Shown here: piece by piece, positions 24,478 to 35,900 of the stretch
How the letters are laid out: the number at the start of each line of letters is the position of its first letter
How positions within the stretch are numbered: the first letter of the stretch is position 1
Assembly (NCBI GenBank): GCA_038250235.1
Contig: JBBSCO010000007.1
Span: 1 to 64,000 of the forward strand
Source of the DNA: JAAUTS01 sp038250235
Lineage (GTDB): Bacteria > Verrucomicrobiota > Verrucomicrobiia > Methylacidiphilales > JAAUTS01
DNA length: 64,000 bases
Reading direction: 5' to 3'
Program-made: the position numbers and the translations under genes
The notes under the pieces: model-generated
Databases searched by the model: none
Seen by the model: the letters and a program-made list of their open reading frames with translations, nothing else
Told to the model about the DNA's origin: nothing

Positions 24478-26694
24478 CTATTTGGTATTCAAGGTCATAA
24501 CGCCATCCCAATCCACAGGGGGGGGATTTTGCTGAAAGCCACGGGATTCGGAAAGGTATTCCAGTGTGCAGAAATCGTCCGGTCTGGCGGCGGCGCATTG
24601 TTCCCACAGTCTGGTGGCTTTGTCAAAATCCCGCAGGAGAAAGGCGTCGAAGGCTTCTTCATAGCCGCTGACCCAGCTATCTTCCCACTGGCGAAGAGGG
24701 TTGTCGAAGGCTTCGAGGACTTCGTAGGCGCGAACCGGTTTGGTTTTGCCTTTCACTACGAGCACACCAACGGAACGGATCAGAAACTCGCCTTTGAGGA
24801 ATTGCTGTAGGGTTTCGCCCACCACAAAATCGGTGTGGAATTGTTTGGTTACGCCTTCTAGGCGGGACGCGAGGTTGACGGCGTCGCCGATGACGGTGAA
24901 TTCGCGGCGTTGGCTGGCGCCGATGTTACCGACGAGGACGTTACCGTGGTTGAGACCGATGCCGATATTGAAGGCGGGGCGGTTTTCCGACTTCCAGCGT
25001 TCATTAAGAAGGGCAAGTTGCTCGCGCATGGCGAGGGAACAGCGCACGGCGTTGCGGGCGTCGTCGCGCGGGGAGCTGGAAACAACGTCGCCCCAGACTG
25101 CCATGACGGCGTCGCCGATGTATTTATGGAGGGTGCCCTGATAGCGGTTAACGCATTCGACCATTTGTTCGAAGTATTCATTGAGCTGGACAACCAGTTC
25201 TTCTTCGCCGAGGGCTTCGCTGATGGAGGTGAAGCCGCGGATGTCGGAGAAGAGGATGGTGACGGGTTTGCGGACGCCGCCGAGCTTGATGTTTTCCTCG
25301 CTGTTGAGGAGCTGGTTCATGACGCTGGGGGCGATGTAGGAGGCGAAGACGCTTTTGATCTGCTGTTTGGAGCGGAGTTCATCGATCCAGCTGATGAAGA
25401 AGGAGCCGAGGTGGAGGATGAGGAATCCGAGGGAGGGCCAGACGAGAGGGGTTAGGAGGTTGTGGTAGTTGAAGGCGTAAAGGCAGAAGCCGAAATAGAG
25501 GCCCAAGGTTATGAAGGGAACCGCCAGGGTGATACGGATGTTCTTTTTATGGAGGCCGATCAGGGTGATCCAGCAAAGCAGCAGAAAGCCCAAGGCCGTT
25601 GCGCCTACGGGAGCAACGCGCAGGTAGTCATTCTGGAGGATATTGTTCAGGGCAAAGAAATGTGTGAAGACAGGCGGGGAGGAGGAACTGATGGGGGTGG
25701 AGGCCAATTCCATCAGTCCGGAGACAGTGGCCCCCACAAGAATAATGCGGTCTTTGATCAAAGGGAACTCGGGCGGGAGTTCCTTGTTTTGTTGCTGCTT
25801 TTCGTAAAGGGCCTGAAGAGTTGAGGCGAAGGAGAAAGACGGGAATTCGAGGTTGGGACGATAATTCAGAAGGAGTTCGCCACGTTCATTGATCGGAATG
25901 CGGATCTCCTTCTTTTCCGTAGGAAGAATCAGGGCTTTCCCCAGTTCAACACGAACAGCAGAAGGATCTATCTTGAGATGACGAAGCAGGATTTGGGTGA
26001 CAAAAGAGGGGTAAATATCACGGCCAACCCGGATGATTAGGGGCATTTTTCGGCGAATGGAGTCAGATCCTACCGAAACTGTATCGGTAAAGCCGAAAAA
26101 GGACTCGTATCTAAGTAGGGCCAGGGGGGTAAGGGCCAGATTACTGTCCTCAATACCTGGAACAAGCTTGGGGTTTCCTTTAACTTGGGGAAGAGGCTGC
26201 GTTTTTCCAAAATCGATCGTGCCCGGCCGGTTTTGCGGTGACTGTCCGCTTTGGGCAAAGGCAGAGAGGACAACCTTTCCGTTTTTACGGAGGCTTTCCG
26301 CGAAGAATTTGTTGGCCTGCTCCTCCCTCACGCTCGCGGCCAGGAAGCGGTCACGTTTTTCTTCGCGGCGGTCTGTGAAGAGGATGTCGAAGGCGACCAC
26401 AGAAGGTTGTTCTGGATCCAAAAGGTAAAGCAGGTCGCCATGGTAATTGCGGGGCCAGGGCCAGCCGCCGAAACGGTCGAGGGAGGCTTGGTCGATGTTG
26501 ACCAGAAGGAGGGAAGGATCGACTTTGCTTCCCAAGGCGGGGCGGTTGTCAAAACGCCAATCAACGGTGATATTCTCGAGCCGTGCAATGAAGGCCTGCT
26601 CGTAAAAAAGGGCGTAAAGCGAGAGAGCGGCGAGAGGAGCCAACAGCCCGTAGCTGTTTTTCTTTAGGTATTTCAAGACTCGATTCAACTCCAT
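24478..26694 (-). CDS. CHASE2-domain adenylate/guanylate cyclase
   Basis: 738 residues. A membrane helix (about 13-30) precedes a CHASE2 extracytoplasmic sensor domain (about 45-330; ITVDWRFDNRP, NYHGDLLYLLDPEQPSVVAFDILF, DRIILVGAT). Three membrane helices follow (about 345-430). The class III cyclase domain (about 460-650) is canonical: ILFSDIRGFT, HKYIGDAVMAVWGD, IGIGLNHGNVLVGN and FTVIGDAVNLASRLEG. A C-terminal tail of about 80 residues with a degenerate TPR-like helix pair ends the protein. It should sense an external signal and make cAMP or cGMP. It is divergent from the two-partner exoprotein gene. Confidence 0.93.
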   Translation of the reverse strand: MELNRVLKYLKKNSYGLLAPLAALSLYALFYEQAFIARLENITVDWRFDNRPALGSKVDPSLLLVNIDQASLDRFGGWPWPRNYHGDLLYLLDPEQPSVVAFDILFTDRREEKRDRFLAASVREEQANKFFAESLRKNGKVVLSAFAQSGQSPQNRPGTIDFGKTQPLPQVKGNPKLVPGIEDSNLALTPLALLRYESFFGFTDTVSVGSDSIRRKMPLIIRVGRDIYPSFVTQILLRHLKIDPSAVRVELGKALILPTEKKEIRIPINERGELLLNYRPNLEFPSFSFASTLQALYEKQQQNKELPPEFPLIKDRIILVGATVSGLMELASTPISSSSPPVFTHFFALNNILQNDYLRVAPVGATALGFLLLCWITLIGLHKKNIRITLAVPFITLGLYFGFCLYAFNYHNLLTPLVWPSLGFLILHLGSFFISWIDELRSKQQIKSVFASYIAPSVMNQLLNSEENIKLGGVRKPVTILFSDIRGFTSISEALGEEELVVQLNEYFEQMVECVNRYQGTLHKYIGDAVMAVWGDVVSSSPRDDARNAVRCSLAMREQLALLNERWKSENRPAFNIGIGLNHGNVLVGNIGASQRREFTVIGDAVNLASRLEGVTKQFHTDFVVGETLQQFLKGEFLIRSVGVLVVKGKTKPVRAYEVLEAFDNPLRQWEDSWVSGYEEAFDAFLLRDFDKATRLWEQCAAARPDDFCTLEYLSESRGFQQNPPPVDWDGVMTLNTK

Positions 26695-26970
26695 ACACCC
26701 CTGAGTTACTCATAGGCTCTCAGATAATCAAGCACAAGACCTCGCCGGACATGCAAAAGACAGGTAAGGAAAGAGAGTATTTTACATAAAAATAGGTAAT
26801 AAACTCTTAAAGGAAAGGACTTTTGTGGAAATCGGTCTGATAGGATCATCTTTGTGTATAAAGTCCTGTCTAATCACCTCGACAAAAGTTCTAATTTCAG
26901 AGGAAATAGAAACTTCAGGGACGTGCTTTTTTATGGATCAACAAAGGCAGCGAAACTTCCCCCTAGTCCT
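26695..26970. other. Divergent control region between cyclase and exoprotein genes
   Basis: 276 bases, AT-rich compared with the coding sequence around it. It must hold promoters for both genes. A short inverted pair, ACTTTTGT near 26819 and ACAAAAGT near 26882, could be an operator or hairpin. I cannot pick -35/-10 boxes with confidence, and I see no riboswitch. Confidence 0.4.
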
Positions 26971-29900
26971 ATGAAAAAAGCAAACAGAACAGGAGAAAGA
27001 TTGTTGCGTGCGGCTGTCGTGCTCTTGTTTGCCTGTATGGTCAATGCTCCCTTCGCCTTGAAAGCCAATCCCCAGGGTGAACAGGTTGTGGCAGGTTCGG
27101 CAACCTTTGACCGTTCCGCAGATCGATTGAACATTACCACTAGCAACCAGGTAATCATCAACTGGCAGGATTTTTCCGTAGGCCAGAACGAGACGACGCA
27201 GTTTATCCAGCCCGGCAGCAGTTCGGTGGCGGTCAACCGGGTGGTGACGGGCAATCCTTCCGCGATCTATGGCAATCTGATCGGAAACGGGCAGATCATT
27301 CTCATCAACCCCAACGGTGTCATGGTGGGATCCGGTGGCAAGGTGGATACGGGAGGCTTTCTGGCTTCGACATTGGACATGCCGAACGGCTCTTTTTTCA
27401 ACGGCCAGGATTGGCGTTTCAGTGGAAATTCGGAAGCATCAATCATTAACAACGGTCAGATCCGGGCCCGGGCTGGTGATGTGATCATGATCGCCCGCCA
27501 AGTGGAGAATCACGGAAGACTCAGTGCTCCGGACGGCGTGGTCGCGTTGGGGGCAGGGGTGGAGGTTTTGGTTTCGCGCGCAGAAGACGCGGCCCGTCGT
27601 ATTTATGTTCAGCCCAGTCAGGGACAGGGTGGGAGCAGTATCTGGAACACTGGTTCGGCGGAAGCAATCCAGGTGGAGTTCGAGGCAGCGGGCAGAAACC
27701 CCTTTGCCCTGGCCATCAACAATGAAGGGGTCATACGTGCCACGGGTAGCGTTCAGCGGGAAGGCAGGGTTTTTCTGGTTTCGAAGGGTGGAACGCTGCA
27801 GCACAGTGGCAGCATCTACGCCACGAACAAGGACGGTTCCGGTGGTTACGTCAAACTGATGGGCAAGCCGCAGCACGATGTTTCCACGGTTCTTGTTTCC
27901 GGAACAATCGAAGCGAAAGGTAATTCACTGCTGGCTGGTGGGAGGTTGGAGATCCTGGGCGACCAGATTGCGCTGACAAAAGGGGCTGCCATCACGGTCT
28001 CCGGCAAGAATGGCGGAACTGTTTTGGTGGGGGGTGATTACCAGGGAAAGAATCCCGACATCTATAACGCACAGAAAGTTTTTGTGGGTGAAGGCGTGAC
28101 CATTTATGCCAATGCTCTGGAGAACGGTGACGGGGGTAAAGTTATTTTCTGGGCGGACGACTGGACGAAGTTTTATGGTTATGTCGAAGCACGGGGTGGT
28201 GAATTGGCTGGAAATGGGGGTTTTGTGGAAGTTTCGGGGAAGCGCAGCCTTTCCTTTGATGGCGCAGTGGACTTGAGGGCGGCCTATGGAACGACCGGAA
28301 CCCTGCTTTTGGATCCTGATAACATCATCATTGCCAATGCCGCTTCTTCCGTAGACGACGGCGAGTTGTCGGATCAGCAGATTTTCTTTGATGACGGGAC
28401 GGGAACCTTTACCATTTCCAATACGGCACTGGTGGCCTCTTTGGCCACGGCTAACACACAGCTCCAGGCCAATATTAAAATCACGGTGAACGGGTCGGTG
28501 GTTTCGACGTCAGGGTTTTCTCTGACCCTGCAGGCGCAGCAGATCGAACTGGCGGCCGGTGTGAGCATTTCCCTGGGCACTGGCACTATTGTGATCGACG
28601 CCAATACTGGTGGAACTGCTACAGCCGACAATATTGACGCCTTTCTGATGAATACCGGTTCCCAGCTCGTGACCAGCTCAGGAAACATTACGGTCGCCTC
28701 GATTGGTTCAAGTGGCATTAACAGCCGGGCGATCCGTCTGGATGGTGCTACTATCAGCAGCGTGAGTGGGGCTATCAATCTCTCCGGCACGGCAGCCGGA
28801 ACAAATGGGAATAGCCATGCCATCCAGATTCTGGGTGGTTCATCGATTACTTCGACAGGAGCTTCCACGATCGCCTTGACGGGCATAGGGAATGCCGGGG
28901 GGAGTGATGGGGTCCTTTCCGTGGCCGATGCAAACGTCATCGGAGGCCTCAGTGCTTCGGGCAACATCACGATCACCACCAACAATTACAACGTGACCAA
29001 TGCCACACTCCAATCCAGCGGCAATCTTGTCATCAAGGCGGATAGTGCAGCAACAAGCATCGGAGTCGCGGGCGGAGTCGGAACCCTGAGCATCAGCACA
29101 ACAGAAATGGAAAAGATTCTCGATGGATTTGCTTCCATTACTTTTGGTGATGTTGTCTCAGGAACGGGCGCAGTGACCGTCAATTCGTCCACCTTCACCG
29201 ATTCCGTGACCTTCGCGGGCGGTGACATGGGTCTGGCAGCGGTGAATGCGGGAAGCAACAACCTGACTCTCCAATCCAACGCGGGGACGGTCACGCAGAG
29301 CGGGGTTCTTACGGCTTCCATGCTGACTTTGAACGGAGCAGGGGGAACCTTCACTCTAAACACCCAAAACAACAACGTTACTAATCTAGCCGGTAACACG
29401 GGATCCATTACTTTCCGTGATGATAATGGATTCAGCACGGGAATTCTGGCCACGACCGAGAATATCACTCTGGAGACCACGGAAAGCCTTATGTTGGGTG
29501 GGGCCATCACCAGCTCCAGCGGGGTTATTTCGCTTTCGACCAGTGGAATGGGCAAAAGCCTGACCCTGAGTTCGGGTGCCGACTTTGTTATGCTGGCCAA
29601 CACTACAGGAACAGGTTCCATTAGTCAGTTAAACGGGGTTGCTACCAATACGGATTTCAGCGGTTTCGCCTCGATCAATGGCGGCGATGGTATCGATAGT
29701 TTGACTGGCACTGCGACGGGTCAAACCTGGGTGATCACGGCAGCAGACACGGGAACAATCGGTGGATTTGGCTTTGGTTCATTTGAAAATATCACTGGAG
29801 GTGCCGATGTTGACTTCTTTTCCTTCGCCGGAACAGGTTCGCTCAGTGGAACTTTGGCGGGCGGAGGTGGAAGCGATACTTTAACCGGCAATTCAACCGC

Positions 29901-32900
29901 CAATAGCTGGTTGTTGACCGGTTCAGATGCGGGTTCTCTTAATAGCGTTGTTTTTTCCAGTATTGAAAATTTGACTGGCAACGTGCTGGCCGACAGCTTT
30001 ACCTTGAGCGGCCCGGGTGTTTTGTCCGGATCGATTGATGGCGGGAACGGTGCGGATACGATCAGTTACCTGGGATCGGGAAACCCCATCGATGTGCTGT
30101 TGAGTTCCGCACGGGCCGGAACGGTGACCAACTTGACTGACAGTTCCAGTTTTACTTTTAGCAACATCGAACAGATCGACGGGGAAACCGGCAGGAGTAA
30201 CAGTCTGACGCTGCAGAACGGGGGTGTGACGGTGACGATTGGTCAGGTGGACGGCGGGGACACAGGGGCGGGGGGCATTACTTTCAGCTCATTTGATGCG
30301 ATCACGGGCGGCGATGATAATGATATTTTCATCATCTCCAATACAGGAACCCTAACCGGGGCGCTGGACGGCGGGAATGGCGAGGATACCCTGGATTACA
30401 GTTCCAACACTTTCGCGGTGACGGTGGATCTGGATTCGGGCGGAGCGACTCATGATTCCACCACGATCAGCTTTAGCAACATGGAGGCCCTGAGTGGCAA
30501 CGGAACGGCCACAACGCTATTCCTGACTTCCAATGATGAGGTCGTTACGATTTCGTCCGCCGGCGCCGGGGATGTGGATGGTACGTTTACGTTCGATGGA
30601 GTGACTTCTCTGGATGGCAACGGGGGAGTGAATGAATTGGTCAATGGGACTTCCGGGGGTGTTACTTATAGGGTGAATGGGGGTGATCTGGGGGAAATGA
30701 CAGGACTGATTGACTTCAATGACTTTGGCACCCTGACCGGAAGCGGGTCCAACGACAGTTTTGTTTTGACAGATGGCGGCAGTCTTAGCGGGGCCATTGA
30801 TGGTGCGGGGGGAAGCAACACGCTGAGTTACGTTTCCAGGACGGCTTCGGTGGCGGTGGATCTCGAGCAGGAGTCGGCCACGGACATTGCGGGAGGCTTT
30901 GCCAATATCGTGAGTTTCATTGGAGGCGGCGTGGCGGGAGACAACCTGGCTGGGGCGGATCTGGTCAACACTTGGACATTGACCGGCGTTGGTAGAGGCA
31001 CGGTTGATAGTGTAAATTTCGACGGATTTGAAGATCTGGTGGCGGGGAATGACGAGGATCTCTTCGTGATTGGTGTGGCAGCGGACTTTGCCTCCATCAC
31101 GGGCAACGGAGGCAATACAAGGCTGGACTATTCAGGCAATACCTTGGGGGTGACCTTCGATCTGGACAGCGGCGATGGGGCCCACGGTTCGATCACGATC
31201 AATACATCCGGCGTTACAGCCTTGTCAGGAAATGGATTGGATACAACCTTGATCCTGACGAGTTCAGACGAAATAGTAACTCTCACGGGTAGTGGAACAG
31301 GGGATGTGGACGGGAATCTTGAATTTGACGGGGTGACCCTGGTGGATGGAAATGGGGGTAGTGACGAACTGGTGAACGACACGGGAGCCAGCCAGGTGTT
31401 TGCCATCGCGGATACGGATGAAGGTTCAATTACAGGCATTCTTTCCTACACGGGCTTCGGGAATCTGCGTGGAGACGGGTCCGATACCCTGAGTTACTCG
31501 GGCTACACGGGAGGAGCAGTCACGGTGAATCTGGAGGATTTGACGGCGACGGCGCTCAGTGGGGAGTTTGATGGAATGTCGGTGTTTGTAGGAAGTAGCG
31601 ACAGCGGGGATACGTTGATTGGAGAGGATGCGGGTTTGGCTTGGATGATCAACGCGGCCAATGGAGGGTCTGCGGGAGCAACGACATTTACCTCTTTTGA
31701 AAACCTGACGGGTGGCAGTGGAACGGACGGGTTTAGCTTTACCAATCCAGGAAGCCTATCGGGATCACTGGATGGTGGAGCAGGAACCAATACCCTGACG
31801 GGAGATGCGGACGGTAATGCCTTCACGATAACGGGTGTTAATAGTGGAACCCTGACGGGTAAGATTACTGGTGGCTGGAGCGGTATCGGGAATCTGGTGG
31901 GAGGGGCAGCCGTGGACAGTTTTGCATTTGGAGGGGCAGGGGAGCTGACTGCGCTGGACGGAGCCGGTGGAAGCGACACGTTAGCCGGGGATGATATAGC
32001 CAGAAATTTTTCCATCACTGGCATTAATGAGGGAACGCTGGCCGGATTGATCGGGGGAACCTGGTCTGCGATTGAAAGTCTGGCGGGAGGATCGAACAAT
32101 GATTCGTTTGTGTTCAGCGATGGAGCGGCCTTATCTGGAACGATAGATGGGGGCGGCGGAGGCAACAACTTGGACTTCGGCACTTACACGATCGCGATCA
32201 TTGTGAATCTACAGACAGGATCTGCCACGGGGACGGGAGGCTTCAGTAACATCGGAAGCTTCATGGGAGGGACGGCTTCGGATACCTTGACGGGAGCAGA
32301 TACAGCAACGATCTGGGCCATCACGTCAAACAACTCCGGATCTGCGGGAAGCGTGAATTTCAGCTCATTTGAAAATCTGACGGGAGGAAGTGGCAATGAC
32401 AGTTTCGTCTTTTCAGATGGGATCGGCGTGAGTGGAACGGCCGATGGAGGCGGGGGAATTAACACTCTGGATTACAGTGCTTATTCAACAGCAGTCAGTG
32501 TGAACCTGCAAAGCCTGACGGCGACCGCTACGGGAGGATTCAGTAATATCGGAAGTTTAATTGGAGGAACGGTATTGGACACGCTCACCGGGGCGGATTT
32601 AACCAATAGCTGGAGTCTGACCGGACCCGGATCGGGAAGTGTGGGAGGCGTGAGCTTTAGCGGTTTTGAGTCACTGGTTGGCGGAAGCGCGACAGACAAT
32701 TTTCAGTTTTCTAGCCCAGCGTCCTATACTTCGATTAATGGCGGACTGGGAAGTGACACAGCCGATTATTCCCTGTTGGCAGGACCGTTTTCGCTGATCG
32801 CGGGGGATCTGACAATGTTGATGGGGGCTTCCGCGTTTTCCAGTATTGAGTCCATAACCGGTTCGGCCTCCACAGCCAACTTGGTGAACGGACAGAATGT

Positions 32901-35900
32901 GGACACGACCTGGGATGTAAACGGGCTCAATGCCTTCACGGTGGCAGGCATCAACTACAATGGATTTGAAAACATCACGGGTGGCAGCGCGGCGGACACC
33001 TTCAATTTTGAGACAGCAGGCTCGTTGACCGGTACGTTGAACGGCGGTTCCGGCGGGAACACCTTAAGTTATTCGGGCCGGTCAGCGTCAGTAAGCGTGA
33101 ATCTGCAGACCGGGGTGGCGACAAGCATCGGCGGAACTTTCAGTAATATTGGTGATTTTGTGGGAGGTAATTATACAGCGGACAGTTTGACCGGAGCGGA
33201 TGTGACACAGACTTGGACGATTGACGGGTTGAACAGCGGCAACATCGGGGGGACGCTGACCTTTACGGGATTTGAAGGACTGACCGGAGGGAATCTGAAC
33301 GATGTCTTTGCGATGGTGGACGGCGGCTCGATCGGAAGCATCGCTGGTGGAGGAGGAACGACCAACAGCTTGGACTACAGTGCACGGACCGGGGCGGTGA
33401 GCGTTAACTTTGGAACAGGAGTAGCGACGGGAATCACGAACTTCAGCGGGATCAATACGTTGTTGGGTAATGCAGCGACCTCTCTGACGCTGAACGCGGG
33501 CAACGACAGTGTGCAGATCACAACGGCCAATGCCGGGAACGTGAACAGTGGACAGTTGACTTACAGTTCGGTGCAGATACTGGACGGAGTGGGCGGAATT
33601 AATACCCTGATCGGACGCAACGTGGCCAACACCTTTGCGGTGACCGGGATGGATAGTGGAACGGTGGACGGAGTCGCTTTCAGTAATTTCGGGAACTTGA
33701 CAGGAAATGCACTGGCGGATCAGTTCCAATTCCAGGTGGGAGGAATCTTAAGCGGTGCAATCGACGGTGCGGGGGGGACAAATGCCCTCCAAGGGGACGA
33801 TGCCAACCGGAGTTGGACCATCAATGGGAACTCCACAGGATCTGTTAGTGTTTTGGTGGGATCATTTGCTTTCATTCAAAGTCTGGTGGGTGGCAATCTG
33901 GCAGATACGTTCATCGTGGCGGATAGTGGGGCGATGGCTTCCATCATTGGAGGTTCGGGATCGAACGCCTTGGATTACAGCACCCGAACAGGTGTGGTGA
34001 GCGTGAGTTTTTTCGGAGGATCTGGCAGTGGCACAGGTGTGACGGCCTACAGCAATATCGGAGTGTTGACAGGTAATACCTCAACCTCGCTGGCCCTGAA
34101 TTCGGGCAACGACAGTGTGCAAATCACAGCGGCCAATGCGGGGAACGTTAACAGCGGGCAGTTGGTTTACAGTTCGGTGCAGACATTGGACGGAGTGGGC
34201 GGAATTAATACCCTGATCGGACGCAACGTGGCCAACACCTTTGCGGTGACCGGGATGGACAGTGGGACGGTGGACGGAGTCGCTTTCAGTAATTTCGGGA
34301 ACCTGACAGGTAATGCGGCGGCGGATGTGTTCCAGTTACAGACGGGTGGCAGCCTTAGCGGAAATATCAATGGAGCAGCAGGTACGAATACGTTGACTTA
34401 TGCGGGACGTGCGGCTGCGGTGAACGTAAACCTGCAGTCCGTGGTGGCAACGGACATTGCTGGAAGCTTCAGCACTATTGGTGAATTTGCGGGCGGCAGC
34501 AATACGGGAGACAGCCTGACCGGAGTCAATGCGGTGCAGACATGGACGATCAATGGAGTGGACAGTGGCAACATTGGTGGAACGGTGACTTTTGCTTCCT
34601 TTGAAAATGTCAACGGTGGCTCGCAGGCTGATACTTTCACCTTCAGCGGCATTGGCTCGCTCGCTGGTTCTTTGAATGCGGGTGCTGGAAATGATCTCAT
34701 CAACCTTGGAGCCGCAGGTGTGACCGGAGGCAATGTTGATATGGGTGACGATGACGACACTCTGAACATGGGTAGCGGTGGAAGCATTACGGGAACGCTG
34801 ACGGGAGGAACCGGAACGGACAATATCAGTTTTGCAGGTAGAAGTCCGCTCGTGACGGTGAATCTGGCTTTGGCTTCTGCCACCGACATACTGTTAGGGG
34901 CTGCATCCGGATTTACCAGTATAGAGAACATCACAGGGGGATCCAATGCGGCTGATCAACTGACGGGGGCCAATGTTATTGGACAAAGTTGGGTGATCAA
35001 TGGAACCAACACTGGAACAGTCGGTGGACTGGCTTTCAGCTTCAGCAGCTTTGAAAATCTGACTGGCGGAACCCAGACAGACAGCTTCACTTTTTCCGGT
35101 GCTGGTGCGCTCAGCGGCAATTTATCCGACCTGAATTCTGAAACGACTCTTTCCGGTGCAGTAGTGGCCGCTCGAATCCAATTGGTGAATGTTCTGCTTG
35201 CCTCGAATGTCGTTCTTAATACATCTGCTGCAAATGGAATGATCCAAGTGAGTGCTGTGAACGGGAACGGCTTTAGTCTGGGTTTTTCGAGCGGAACGGG
35301 AACCAAAACAATTTCGGGTGCTGTCACCCTGTTGAGTGCTGCCGCCGGTCCGGCTTTGAGTTTGCAGGGCAGTGGGTTGACTACCTTCAGTAGCTCCGTG
35401 ATCAGCACAATGGGAGGGATTGACGGGTCGGGGGCCGGCAATGTGAATTTTGGAGGGAATATAACCCTGGGTGATGGCAGCACTGGTTCCAACTTTGCCG
35501 GGTTGGTTACTTTCACTGCAGCCGGTGGGACGGCCTTCAGCGGCTTTGACGGGTTGATATTGAATGGAGGGCTTTCCTTGGGTGGCAATAGCAGCATTAC
35601 TTCCAACGGTTCCACCCTATTAATGACGGCGTTGGACGGAAATGCCAACAGCCTGATTTTGAATGCGGGGACGGGAATCCTGACGATCAGTGGTGCTGCC
35701 ATCGATCTAAGCTCCCTGACGTCTACGGCCACGACCAGTAATCTTCAGATTGTCACAACGAGCGGTAATCAAAGCTACACCGGGTCAGTGATTGGAATGG
35801 GACTGCTGACGGCGGACAACCTCACCTTACAGGGTGTGGGCAATGTTTCAGCCGGAGGCCTGACACGTCTACAGACTTCAGTCAATTCTCTGCTCCTGGG

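Noticed and set aside
26695..26970. Riboswitch, especially a cyclic-di-GMP aptamer, before the exoprotein
   Set aside because: The conserved GGxxGCAAA-type core and pairing were not found.
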